From Thalassia testudinum (taxonomy: Eukaryota > Streptophyta > Magnoliopsida > Alismatales > Hydrocharitaceae): 64,000 nucleotides of DNA. The notes under the pieces are model-generated. The model saw only the letters and a list, made by a program, of their open reading frames with translations. It had not been told where the DNA came from and did no database searches. Position 1 is the stretch's first letter. Each line of letters starts with the position of its first letter. Position numbers and translations under genes: made by a program. Shown here piece after piece: positions 33,167-44,149 of the stretch. The stretch covers positions 73,768,001-73,832,000 of the forward strand of contig JAZHRO010000002.1 in assembly GCA_037157565.1 (NCBI GenBank), given 5' to 3'.

Positions 33167-35101
33167 GGCCTCAGGAAATGGGATTCTAGATGGTTCCTCT
33201 AGGATAGGTCCAGGTTCTTGATTTGGGACAGTAGTATCTTGGATAACTATCCTAGGGTCTTGGCTATTATCAGGCTTGGAGTGGTTTGGATAATGTGGGT
33301 CTTGGGTTGTTTTACCACTACGTGTTGTTACAGAGTTTAATCCGGCCTGATTTTGGGTTGGGTTTGGTAGGAGGGGTGGCTACTGCTGAAATCCCGCATA
33401 AGATGTCGAAGCCTCCATCCCGTCTCCTGATGGAGCAGCAGGGGCCTAATAAATCAAATGTGCGTGGCCTGAATTTGGATTCATAACGTGCCTCTGGGTC
33501 GGCACGTTATTTGGGTTGGGCAGAGGTTGCGAAGGAAGGGTGCCAGGTTGGCAGGAATTTGCCATCTGGGCCAATTGGTTGCGAACCTCTGTGATCTCAT
33601 CCTTGTGCTGTTTTTGCATTGCCGCATTTGTCTTTTGAATGTCAGCCAGTGCTTAAAGGATAAGAGTCAGTTGATCCTGGTTTTGCCCGGATTGGTAGGT
33701 GGGATTGGGCCGAGGCTGAGGCGGCTGATGTGGACGAGGGGCTTGTGGACAGGGTTGATATGGTGGTCTTTGAGAATTTCCCGCCCACTGAAAGTTAGGA
33801 TGATTTCGCCATCCAAGGTTGTAGGTATTGGAGAATGGGTCATTCTGGATGGCGTTGAGGTCCTCGCAGTTCTGAGGAACCTCAGGAAAGTCAGAATACG
33901 AGGGTTCAGAGTTCCCCCAACTCGAGTAGAATGGATCGGAGGTCACTCCGGTCCGAGAGGCAGACGGGGGTGGATATGGGTCCATCCCCTTGGCAAATTG
34001 GTGATATATGTTTTGCACAGTTTCCCTTGCCAGAGGAGGTAGTGCAAAAGAGTTTTGCGCAGAGGTAGCTTGCTGCAAATGTCGAGTTAGCTCGTCCACC
34101 TTCTTTTCTATGATAGAAACCTTGTCCAACCGACTGGCCATCAGTTCCAAGTCGACGGAAGTGGACAGGTCCTGCATCTCATGTGTCCCTCTTAGATTCG
34201 TCGATGCGCGGGCATTCGTCCTGTCGAATAAGCCCATGGAGTCATTATTTATGGAGTTCTCTCACATGTTTTCGAGAATCTCCCACATTGTGTCCTCGTG
34301 TTGACCCATGATGTTTCCTCTACATGTTGCATTGACGAATAAACGAATGTCTTCACGGAGTCCCTGGTAAAAAGACTGGACTTGTTCCCACTTAGGAACT
34401 CTGTGATGGGGGCACTTTCGCATGAGATCTAGGAATCGATCCCAAGCTTCGTGAAGAGGTTCTCTCGGTTGTTGAGTGAAATGAGTGATCTGGTGGTGCA
34501 AGGCATTCGTCCGGCCAACGGGGAAGAATTTTTTCAAAAATTCGGACTGCAGTTCCTCCCATGTGTTGATCGGACGGGTCTGAGTTTGATACCAACGTGC
34601 GGCCTTGTCCAAGAGGGAGAATGAAAATATTTTCATGAGTAGGATATCCCGGTTTTGTACATCTGACCCGAAGGTCTGGGCCAGATGCTTGAGTTGTTTA
34701 ATGTGTTGGAATGGATCTTCAGAGTTAAGCCCGTGAAACTTTGGTATGGCATGAATCATATTGGGCTTCAGTTCAGAATCAGGTCCTCCAATCGGGATTC
34801 GTACTCGAGGTTCGATTGCCACCGCAGCGGGATTATAGTGATCTTGCATCATAGGTCGCTGCGGTGGGTTTACAAAGTTATGAAAGAGATCATTAAGGCA
34901 TTGAAGTTGGTGTTCAAGGTTATTCTCCTCTTCAATGGGTTGTGCCATGATGGGAGAAGAAGGAGAATCAGGATCTGAATTAGATGAGAGATTTATGTAG
35001 TGGGGTTGCTGCACAAACAAGGGCGTCGAGGCTTGGCCTCGACGAGAATGAATTTCTAAAGGAGGTCTTAACGGTGGCCTTAAGGACCTCCTATCGAACA
35101 T
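33167..35101 (-). pseudogene. Athila-3 gag (four nonsense codons)
   Basis: The capsid protein. From 35101 it reads MFDRRSLRPPL, RRGQASTPLFVQQ, then a Retrotrans_gag core with PKFHGLNSEDPFQHIKQLKH, DKAARWYQTQ, LKKFFPVGRTNALHHQITHF, EAWDRFLDLMRKCPHH and FYQGLREDIRLFV. In-frame stops are at 34262-34264 (TGA, Cys in Athila-2), 33653-33655 (TAA), 33446-33448 (TAG) and 33380-33382 (TAG). The C-terminal half is Pro/Gln/Asn-rich. The frame is kept across the stops. An in-frame TAA lies eight codons upstream of 35101, so the original start, as at 15033 in Athila-2, is also lost. Confidence 0.88.
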
Positions 35102-36051
35102 GCACCGAAAGATGTGATGAGATTAGAAGGTGCTGGACCCAATCAAGACACCCAAAAATTATTGGGTGACTATAGAGGTTCGGGGCAGATGGACCCCCGG
35201 ATCAGAAGATCATCCACCTGAGAAATACCTGGGAAGCCAGAGAGGGAGAGTCCCGCAAAGAGTCCTACACGGTAGAGCGTCCCCACGAGTTACAGGGTTT
35301 CCCCCACCCGACCTCTCTTGTCACTGCGGTTCCAGGTAGACCAGAATGGGGACCTTGACCTCTTAAGTCTACCTTTTTTACTTTAAGATCAAGGTGCTTA
35401 ATGTTCCACTTGAACTTTTAAGTATTTTGAGTGAAAAAGTGACCTAATTTTAAGGTTGGTTGACCCAAGGGATCAACTTCACCTCTTGTTCCTTTAAGAG
35501 CTTTTACGTCCTTTTCTTTTTAAGGTTCAAATGGATTAAAAGCCTGATTTGCTTAGGGTTCTTCTTGTGTAGATCTTTTCAAACAAGGTTTAGGCACACC
35601 GCTTTTTGGAAAAATTTATTTCTTTATTTAAGAGAAGATGTGTCTCTAAAAACCCTAGCTTTGTAATCCTTAAATTGGCTCTAGTGGGTCCAATTTAGTT
35701 GCCTCAGAGTTTAGTACCTAGGGCTCAATCAAGAAAGTTTTAGCCTTAGTTACCTTAGTTGGATGAGCAGATAAAAATGTGTTGAACTGAAAATCAGGCA
35801 ACTTGGTGAGTTACTAAATATGAAACAGGTAGCCCTAAGTTGATTGTTCTTTCTTTTTTTTTTTCTTTTTCAGGTTTTGAGGGAGTTAGGAGAGAGGGCT
35901 TATGGAAACTACCTGTTCTTTGGAGTGTCTGTTGTGCAGCTGCTCTTCTTTCCTTTTTGCTTTCCCTGTAATAAGCACAACAAAAGAGAGGAGTTAGGTC
36001 AAATATTGGATCAAAAAGTTGTAATCAAAAGCTTTAAAAGTGCCCGTTGCT
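35102..36051 (-). other. Athila-3 untranslated leader
   Basis: About 950 bp between the primer site and gag with no supported ORF. The gag-proximal part (35190-35350) closely matches the left end of the window. It probably carries packaging signals, though none is recognisable. Confidence 0.75.
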
Positions 36052-36068
36052 CCCCGGCAACGGCGCCA
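36052..36068 (-). other. Primer binding site, tRNA-Asp type (Athila-3)
   Basis: The + strand reads CCCCGGCAACGGCGCCA, a perfect match to the 3' end of tRNA-Asp with CCA, three bases from the LTR. Confidence 0.93.
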
Positions 36069-36071
36069 AAA

Positions 36072-38758
36072 TGTTTGTACGTTTTTGTGATCGGATTTTA
36101 AAAGATAACACGTTGTAATATAGCCGACAAAACGTTCAAACAAATATAGAGAATTTTATTACTCGAAAAACTAGAGTATCCGAGGTTGAACACGGGGAGC
36201 AATCTCAGTACTTTTAAAACCAAAGAATACAACTTTTAAATGAAAATAATTGATTCAAAGAGAGAGAGAGTTATAAAAAGAATTGCTAAAAGAAAGAAGA
36301 ATTGGACGTCTGATTTCTTTATTAGACGTCTTAAAAGTAGTCTTCTTTCTCTCTTCTGCCTTCTTCCTTCTTCGTTGGCTCTTCTTCTTCTTTTCTTCTG
36401 ATCCACAGGTCTTTTTTCTTCCTTGAACTTCTTTCTCTTCTCTTCTCTTTCCTGCGAAGGCTTCTTCTTCCTGCCTTTGTTTCTCTTCTGTCTTCTTCTT
36501 TCTTTTTGTCTGCAGTCCTTCTTTCTTCCTTGTCTTCTCTTCTTCTGCTTCTTCTTCCTTCTTCTCCTTGCGGCTAAGTCTCCCCTCTTCACTGCCCGGC
36601 CTGCCTGCACAACAGGGAAGCAAAACCTAACCCTTCCCCTCTACCCGTGCGTCTCTCACTCTCTCTGCAATTCACTCAAGGACGCTCTCCTAGAGTCATG
36701 GATAGTCGGGTCGGATCTCGCACCCGGGACCAGGTGCACCGGCAGGTGGGTGATGCGCGAGGAGTGCTCAGGTCAGGGTCGGGTCTGATCCCGCCAGATC
36801 CGCGAGGTGAAACCGCGGACGTGGCGAGTGGGTCAGGTGAGGGACCTCACCCCTGTGTGTGCAGAGGCGAATAGCAGATAACACAAATTCAATTTAAAGC
36901 ATACCTGCGGTTGCGTTTCGCCGATGTGGGACTATCTAGCCTGCCCCAATCTCGCGCGCGCCCGTAGAGCTTTCTTCGTGCAATTGCCAAAGTTGCGGGC
37001 TTCGCAGCGCTCCTTGCTGGACCCGAGGTCTTCGCACTGCTCGTGCGAATCTGCTGCGCCTGAAGCCTGGAAGACCTGACGCCTGGAGCTGCTGCGAAGT
37101 TGCTTCAACCGTCAATGGCTGCAGGACTGAAATCCTGTCAAACACAAGCACGGCCTATTAGCCTAATCAGACCAGCTGGGCACCTTCGCCGTGGCACGGC
37201 GAAGGTGGTGAACGGTGCTGCAGGTTGTGGGACAGCCTAGGCGTGCGTCCCTAGGTCGTCCTGCGACCGGAGGTGTGGGTGAGTTCGGGGGCTACTGTGG
37301 AGGTGTGGAGTGGCAGTGGAGGGGCGGAGATTGTTCCTTATGGTGAGGCGGAGCGTATGAGATGATTGGCGAGCCGTGTGGAGGGGCGGAATGGTGGATG
37401 CGGCTCGCCGGAGGTCGGTCGGAGGCGAGGAAGATGGAGGTGGTCAGGCAATGTCGGGGGGCAATTAAATAAAATAACAGGGGGAAAAGAGAGAGGGAAA
37501 GATGGAGAAGGTGTCTAGAGTGTTCTGGAAGGGGGGGAGGCAGCGGAGTGGACGGCGCGTAGCTGCCGTCGTCGGAGAAGAACCCTGAGGGAGGGAGCGA
37601 CGACGAGGACGAGGTCAGGGGCACGCGCGCTTGGTACGGCGCGACGCGGGAGGAAGAGGCGAGACTCTGCTACTAGTATGGCAGCAGAGCGACGAGAAGG
37701 AGAGGAGGAGGTCGCCAGAGCTTGCGGGTTTCTTGGCCGGAGATGGAAGGGAGGAAAACTTGGGGGAATCTCCGTCAAAACAAGGCTGAAGATCTGCGGC
37801 CGGGTCTGAAGATCCTTTTATAGGTGTTGGCTGAACCTTCTAGTGCGTGGAGGGCGCGCAATCACCTCCGCCGACTTGCCGGAGAAGGAAAGAAGGTGGA
37901 TACCCAAACCCTCGTGCGTTCGCACGAGAGATTGGGTTCACACCAGAGATCGTGATTGGCTTTAGATGGAAGGGAATTCCTCAGAGAATCTCCCTTCCAT
38001 TTCTGGGAGGGAATCTCTGAGGAATCAGAGAGTAATCCCTCTCTAAACCTCGCCGGAGATCGGTTCTGCCCTAACAATGGCGGCAGGACCTGATTGCCAA
38101 GGTGGCGAGGAACTTAGGAGGCTCTCTGCAATGATTTTCAAAAGATAGGGACCAAGTTGTGATTTGGGTGTACTAAATTGCAAAGTAGGTCAAGATGACC
38201 TCCACTTAGGTCCAAATTTTGGTATAAACCTAATTTTGACCTAAGGAATCCAATGGTGAAGTTGGATTTTAGGTTTGACCTCGTTTGACTGGACATTTTG
38301 TGTAAAAACCCAAATTAGGTTAATTGAACGACTAGGACCCTAATCTAGGTCAAACTAGGTTCCAAAGGCCACATTAAGTGTTCTAAACCCTAAGGAGTAT
38401 TTTTCCATGATTTTTAGAGGGTTTAATTGATTTTTATCTTGACCGGAACCTTGTTAATTTAAGCGGATCTGTTTTAGGGTTATCAAATGTCATTTAATTC
38501 CTAGATTGCACATAAACCCATTTCTGATTGACTCAACCCACTTTTTATCTCATTTAGACCATTTGACCTATGTTTTACTTCTGAGAAATCCCTTTTATGT
38601 ACTGCAATGGTAAAATTGCAGTTTTACCCTTTAATTCATGTTTTCTTCTCAGAGCACTTATTCCTTTATTTAGGCCTTCTTCTAGGTTATGTAGGAGTTT
38701 TTATCTTCTTTATTGGGTCAAAATGAGCTAGTTATGGCTCATGATGAGGCTCTCATCA
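36072..38758 (-). repeat. 5' LTR of Athila-3
   Basis: A 2687-bp LTR, TGTTTGTACG to CTCATCA on the + strand. The minus-strand TATAAAA at 37816-37822 is the promoter of the element, with the palindrome at 37903-37936 about 80 bp upstream of it. The right end abuts the CCGCC duplication. Confidence 0.93.
37816..37822 (-). promoter_or_regulatory. TATA box in the 5' LTR of Athila-3
   Basis: Minus strand TATAAAA inside CCTATAAAAGG, about 1.75 kb from the LTR inner edge. It would drive the genomic RNA leftward. Confidence 0.65.
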
Positions 38759-39339
38759 CCGCCCTTGGGTTGGAACCCAGGGTTAGGATTGGCCACTCTA
38801 CACCGACTTCTTTGGCCCTCGCGTACACTGTACCGGGGAGAGCTACTAGTGGAGGGAGAGAGCTAGCCACCCCACAAGACTCGGGGTTCAGATAGCCACC
38901 CTACACCGACTTGTTAGGTCCACTGGGCAAATCGGGGTAGTCAGATGAGGGTGCACGGACTGTGGAGGGGCGAGACCCCTGTTTGGTTCTGAGGGGCTAG
39001 ACCCCTGTTACTGAGAGGGCTAGGCCCTATACTGTTCCGTGCTGTACTTTGGGCGTACCCGTTAGCGGAAACGACTGACCGTGTGCAAGTGCGAGGTAGC
39101 TACCGTTTATGTTTCTGTACTTTGTTTCCGCTTTACTGTTGTGGTAGTGATATGTACTGTTAGCAGCTTTTACTTCCTTTACTGCTATACTCTTTTACTA
39201 TTAGTTACTTAGCATAGTGAATGTGGGTTACTTTCCTGCTTTTTGGTTATTTCTTGTTGGACGACTGGGTCTTGGGATTAGTCGAGTCGAGCCGATCTCG
39301 GATCCTGTAGGGATTTGGGAACCGGGTTGTAATAGAGAG

Positions 39340-40140
39340 CATGCTCTCTTCCTTCTTCTTAGCTTCAGATTTTGTCAAGAGAGCTTCAACCTGAAAATCA
39401 ATCTTGCAATATCTATGCATAAGATCCAATTTTAATCTTAATTACTTGAGATGTTTACCATCATCAAAACCATTATTTAAGGCTAATGTGGTGTGTAATT
39501 GCTTATGCATCAACAATCTACCCTTAAAAAATTTTACTTGCTTGTTTATATGCCTTTATAAACTATTTGGACTAAATAATAAACATCTTTTTGCATTCAC
39601 ATCCTCCCTGTCTCTTTCACCAACGACCCCTTGGTGTGTCTTCATACTTAAATCCACTAATGAAAGGATCTAGTCAAAGTTAAAGAGGCTTGGTAAATGA
39701 AGTCAACCATGGCACTCAAGTATTGCACATCCATTGCCTTGAGTTTCTCCTTGGCATCCTTTGCCTTCATCACTACTTCTTTTAGAGCTATGGATAGGTC
39801 ATCCATGCCTCATCTTACATGAACCTCATAGCCCCAAAATCCTTTGATGGTCTCCTCGAGGGTTCTAATCTCTAGCTTAAATATCAAGGCCTTAGAGGCA
39901 GAGCTTGAATGCAACAAGGAATCATAAGGCAACATGTTAAAGTTCCTCATGTCCCATTGAGAAGACCAAGATACAACTTGAGGAGGAAAGGAATAAATTA
40001 CATATAATATCCAAACCCTATAGCTTCCACCCTCCAACCATTGACACCACTAGAAAAAGGGGGAAAAAGAGAAGATGAAAACTACTAGTGTTTGTGTATC
40101 TATCTTTGATCAACTATATAATCTCCTCCTTCATTAAGGC
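39340..40140 (-). pseudogene. Decayed antisense coding remnant, unidentified
   Basis: This segment starts next to LTR-B4. On the minus strand from about 40037 to 39690 a coding-like stretch reads through one stop (39810-39812): blocks such as DSLLHSSSASKALIFKLEIRTLEE, here only partly quoted, then ALKEVVMKAKDAKEKLKAMD. The heptad-like Leu/Lys/Glu pattern suggests a coiled coil. I do not recognise the family. It may be a piece of a host-gene pseudogene or a transposon protein. The rest of the segment (39340-39690) shows nothing clear. Confidence 0.3.
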
Positions 40141-41660
40141 AGCGGATCACGTGGTGAGGGGCTCCACTGATGTTGCGGAGAAGGCAAAGAGAAGAAAGAA
40201 GATGGAGGGGTAAGGCATTAGGTTATTTATCGAGGGGAAATTGGACAAAGACGACAAAGGAATTGCCCTCCTCAACTAAGCCCTGCCCTTTGTCCTCCTC
40301 AGCACCCTTGACCCCCTCCTGGACTTGCACGTCCCTTGCTCATAGGAGTGCTGATTGCACCACAAAAATACACCTGCAATTGTGCCGTCTTGTGCTATTT
40401 CCTAGCATTACCAGTGCATATTAGGTATCCATAGTCGCATTTGTAAAAATACACGCATGCATGCATTTAATTGAGAGGGGAGGAGAGTGAAATAAATGGC
40501 CTTGCAATTAACATTTTTCCTCATGTGCATCTTTGCAAAATTCACCATCTTTTTATTTTTTATTTTACTTGACTTTGAATTCTTCACGCGGCTGCATGGC
40601 ATGGTTGGACCTTCCTCCTCACGCCATGCTCTGCAACAGCTTGCCCTGCAGCCACATGCCCTGCCAAGCCATGCATAGCCACATGCACAGCCAGGGCATG
40701 GCTGTGCTTGCCTTCTTCCTTTATAAAACGGGGCGGCTTCTTCTTTGGAAGAGAGCCTCGTCCACCAAAAAAAAAACCCAACGCAGCTTCTCCTTCCAGG
40801 CCGCCTCCTCCCCTCTCCCTCCATACGCAGGCCCTCCTCCCCTGAGGAGACACTCTGCGGACAGGAGTACCTCACGGTGGTGCACAACCACCACCGTGAG
40901 TCCACCACCGCCTAGCTCATGAAAGAGCCGGTGGGCGTGGTGGTTCTTTCCCTATCTCTTCGTTTGAAGCACTTCCGCCATTGCCACAGAGCTTCAAGCT
41001 TTGAAGCTCAAAGCTCCGCAGCAGCAGCACAGCGCAGCGGCCTCTCCCCCGCGCGCAGGCCACCGCACGTCCCTGCAGTAGCCTCCCTAGCCCTTTCCGC
41101 ACACGCCTGCAGGGGACCTTGCCCCTCTCAGCGCACCTTGTCACGAAACGCTCTCCGCAAGCCAGCAGCTGGCGCAGCTTCTCCAGCGCGTGCCAGCCGC
41201 TCCAGACCTCCCCGCTCTCACGGCACCGGGCATACCCGGTCTCGCGGCTCGGCCATGCACTGTAGCCACTGTTTGCACCAGTCAGTGGAACACTGTGGCT
41301 ACAGTGCGGTGACCGGTAAGTTTCTCACTTAACCGGTCACCTGGCGCACCGCAACCGGCCTTCGCTCGCGCGCGCGTCCCGCCCTGCGTCCCGCTCCAGC
41401 GCCCGCCCACGCATTTGTGTGCGGTCCTCTGCCAGCGCCCGCTCCCGCCCGCGTGCGCCTACGTCTGCTCGCTCCAACCCCTTCGCGCAGCGTGGTGTGC
41501 TGCGTTCCTTCCTCCGCGCCCACTCCCCTACGTGCGCATGCCTACGCGCCTGCGCGCGCGTGGATCACCAGACGACGCTCCACTGTTGCAGACGACTTAA
41601 CTCCTAGCTCCAGCAGAACTGAGCGCTCTCTCTCACAGCACTCTCTCCCTATCTCTCTGC
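40141..41660. other. GC-rich LTR-like stretch without a supported gene
   Basis: This runs from AT-rich sequence into a core-promoter-like TTTATAAAACGG (about 40720) and a GC-rich tract (40790-41600) with inverted repeats. It includes a AGACGACTT motif (41591-41599) like the family-A LTRs. ORFs such as 40919-41332 are compositional, with no recognisable domain. It may be a diverged LTR, but its borders are not visible. Confidence 0.3.
41257..41340. repeat. Two adjacent hairpins
   Basis: The first hairpin pairs GCACTGTAGCCAC (41257-41269) perfectly with GTGGCTACAGTGC (41295-41307). The second pairs GTGACCGGTAAG (41309-41320) with CTTAACCGGTCAC (41328-41340) with one bulged base. They are separated by a single base. 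Confidence 0.8.
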
Positions 41661-41663
41661 AGA

Positions 41664-42004
41664 AACACATACACACACACACTCACACTCACACTCTCGC
41701 ACACACTCACTTATATATTATCATATACTTATACATATATACATATACATATATATATTGATATATATATATATATATCTATACATATAGTAGAACCTAT
41801 ATAACTAAGTATTATTATACATATATACATATATATATATATACATCTATATACTTATATATATATTTATATATATACATATATATCTACATATATACAT
41901 ATACTTATATACGTATACATATATATACACATATACTTATATATATATATCTATATATACAAATATACATACATATATACATATATATCTATAACTACAT
42001 ATAC

Positions 42005-42036
<32 letters not shown>

Positions 42037-42298
42037 TTATCTACATATATCTATATATACATATATTATTATATACATACACACACATATATATATACAT
42101 CTATATAGTATTATATACATACATATACATATATATATATATATCTATACATATATCTATTTATACATATAGTTACATACCTATATATATATACATATAC
42201 ATATATATATACATATAACTACATATATACCTATATATTTATAACCATATATACATATAGATATATTTACATATATACATATATATATATTCACATTA
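41664..42298. repeat. CA- and TA/TATACA-type microsatellite block
   Basis: A (CA)n run with CT interruptions (41664-41712) leads into about 580 bp of TATATA/TACATA/TATCTA repeats. It is simple sequence with no other feature. Confidence 0.95.
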
Positions 42299-43165
42299 CT
42301 TATCATACGTTATATCGCGGGAATATCTGCATCAGTTGCTGATATTCCCTGATACACGCGTACAAAAAGCGTGGTTACACTCATCTTCCATCAATCCATC
42401 TTACACTCCATGCAGCACCTCGTCCTGTTGGTTGCGCTTTCTAGACGACGACCGACTCGACACCGTGCTATACTCCATCTCCGCCTCCACCCCCACCCCT
42501 TTATACATATATAATATATACATATATATATACTATATTTACTTTATTTCTGTTTCGCTTTCCTGTTAGTAAAAAGATAAAAAAAAATATAAAAGAGAAA
42601 AGATAATCTTTGACTTACAGGTACTCCGTCTTGCAAATAGCAAGACCCGTTTTGGAACCCTGATTTGGCTCAAAGCCAAGAACCTAATTTTGAGGGTGTG
42701 CCTCAAGGACAAGAATTATCAGAAAAAAAAAATCTAAATAGAAAAACACCAAAAACACAATAAACGAATGGAAGAGATTCGTTGTAGGAAAGGTGTAGAA
42801 ACTTGACTTCTAACCCCACTTCCCTGAGTTCGACCCTGGGCCTCAAAGTGACCAAGATAAAATCAAATAGGCAAGGTAAAAAAGATATTTTGTAAAGAGA
42901 TGGTTAGGCTCGATTTAGGTTAACCACTATACATACTTTAATGATAAATCACCATATTAACACAACCTAATCGGGTCCGACCACCATCCCTTTCAACTGC
43001 CTCCTCAAGGTTGTTGCAGAAGTCATGTTGGTTGTGGTGAGGTGCGTGGCAACCTTCATCAAGGAGAGGCTCACTATGGGGGAGGTCGTGTAGTGGTTAA
43101 GGGCTTCCATCAAGAATCGTATGGAAGATGAATGAAGGGGTATTTGGAAAAAATGAGAAAAAAAC
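42299..43165. other. Intergenic stretch, nothing recognised
   Basis: This holds a short TA repeat (42505-42535) and AT-rich spacer. No ORF, TIR or LTR end could be supported. The phrase GAGTTCGACCCTGGGCCTC (42827-42845) recalls the directly repeated GGTTCGAC of LTR heads and tRNA T-arms but has no cloverleaf around it. Confidence 0.6.
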
Positions 43166-43168
43166 TTA

Positions 43169-43952
43169 GGCCTAGCTTACTTCGAGGGTTAACTCCTTAA
43201 AAGGGGCGTTAACCCCCTTTTACTTGACTACTTAACCTTCTATTTACTAACTTGGGTTTAGCCACTTTAACACGAATTTGTCTAACACCAATTTCAACTG
43301 GTATTAGCCAAACCCATGTTAAAATCATACACCACTTGTGTCTTTGATATCCCTCATGTTTTATATACCTAACGCCACTACTAAGTAAACGCCACAAGGG
43401 TTAACACCATAACTTAACGCTAATTCAAATAAATATAAACTGTTGTTAACACTACTCTGCAAGTAAACACAATTGATGGTTACACCAGTTTCACATTGCT
43501 GAACACCACTTTCTTAAGTTTAAGTAAACACAAACTGGTGTTAACACCATTTTGTAAGTAAATACAATTGTTGGTTAACACCAATTTCACATTTCTTAAC
43601 GCCACTTTCCTAAGTTAAATTGAAGGTTAGGAAAGTGGTGTTAAGAAATGTGAAACTGGTGTTAACCTTCAATTGTGTTTACTTGTAGAGTGGTGTTAAC
43701 AGCAGTTTGTGTTTTTTGAATTGGCGTTAAGTTGTGGTGTTAACCCTTGTAGTGTTTATTTAGTAGTGGTGTTAAGTATATAAAACATGAGAGGTGTCAA
43801 AGCCATAAGTGATTTATAATTTTAACATGGGTTTGGCTAATATAAAAAACTAATGTTAAACAAACCTGTGTTAAAATTACTAAACCCAGATTAGCAAATG
43901 TAGGATTAAGTAGTAAAGTAAACAAGTGTTAACTCTCCCAATAAACTAGGCC
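43169..43952. mobile_element. Fold-back Tourist-like MITE
   Basis: A 784-bp element whose two halves are reverse complements almost throughout. The ends read GGCCTAG at the left and CTAGGCC at the right, with TTA (43166-43168) and TTA (43953-43955) as target duplication, as in PIF/Harbinger Tourist elements. The centre is near 43620. The left half has an extra internal copy of the GTAAACACAATTG...TTAACACCA...GCCACTTTC unit, so it is longer than the right half. No ORF is seen. Confidence 0.75.
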
Positions 43953-44149
43953 TTAAGTAAACTAATCCTTAACATTTTTTTCATAAAAAACCTTTAAATC
44001 TTAGTTTATCATTCATAAAAGATATAGATGTCAATCAACTAATATTTTTTAGCGTGATATATATATATATATATAAAGTAACTAACCTAAGTTTTGCCTA
44101 GCTTAAGATAAAAACTTTTGAGAAATACAAATAAAAGAAAATTAAAAAG

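Larger units (their letters stand above)
25140..38758 (-). mobile_element. Athila-3: complete Athila-type Ty3/gypsy retrotransposon
   Basis: A complete 13.6-kb element on the minus strand with a perfect target duplication CCGCC (25135-25139 and 38759-38763). Order from the right: 5' LTR (36072-38758), PBS (36052-36068), leader, gag, protease, RT, RNase H, integrase (ending 29407), a 1.56-kb 3' noncoding region without an env-like ORF, PPT, 3' LTR (25140-27833). RT and protease motifs (LDAGIIYPISDSRWVSP; DIGASINLIP) and tRNA-Asp priming place it in the Athila lineage. In one 185-bp LTR stretch I count four differences, so the LTRs differ by roughly 2%: a fairly recent insertion, but with a dead coding region. 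Confidence 0.93.
23482..39334 (+). mobile_element. LTR-B4: solo family-B LTR split by Athila-3
   Basis: The LTR starts TGTAAAGACCCG (23482), is broken at 25139 by Athila-3 and resumes at 38764, ending GGTTGTAATA at 39334 (TA in place of the usual CA). The target duplication GAGAG flanks it (23477-23481 and 39335-39339). Without Athila-3 and one CCGCC copy it is 2229 bp. Palindrome blocks lie at 23515-23575, 24015-24070 and 24225-24415. A TATA box is at 23686-23692 on the + strand. Its ends have decayed more than those of B2 and B3, which suggests it is older. Confidence 0.85.

Noticed and set aside
40919..41332. 137-codon Ala/Ser/Arg-rich ORF
   Set aside because: GC-rich stretch with hairpins; no domain, no splice context, and probable LTR.
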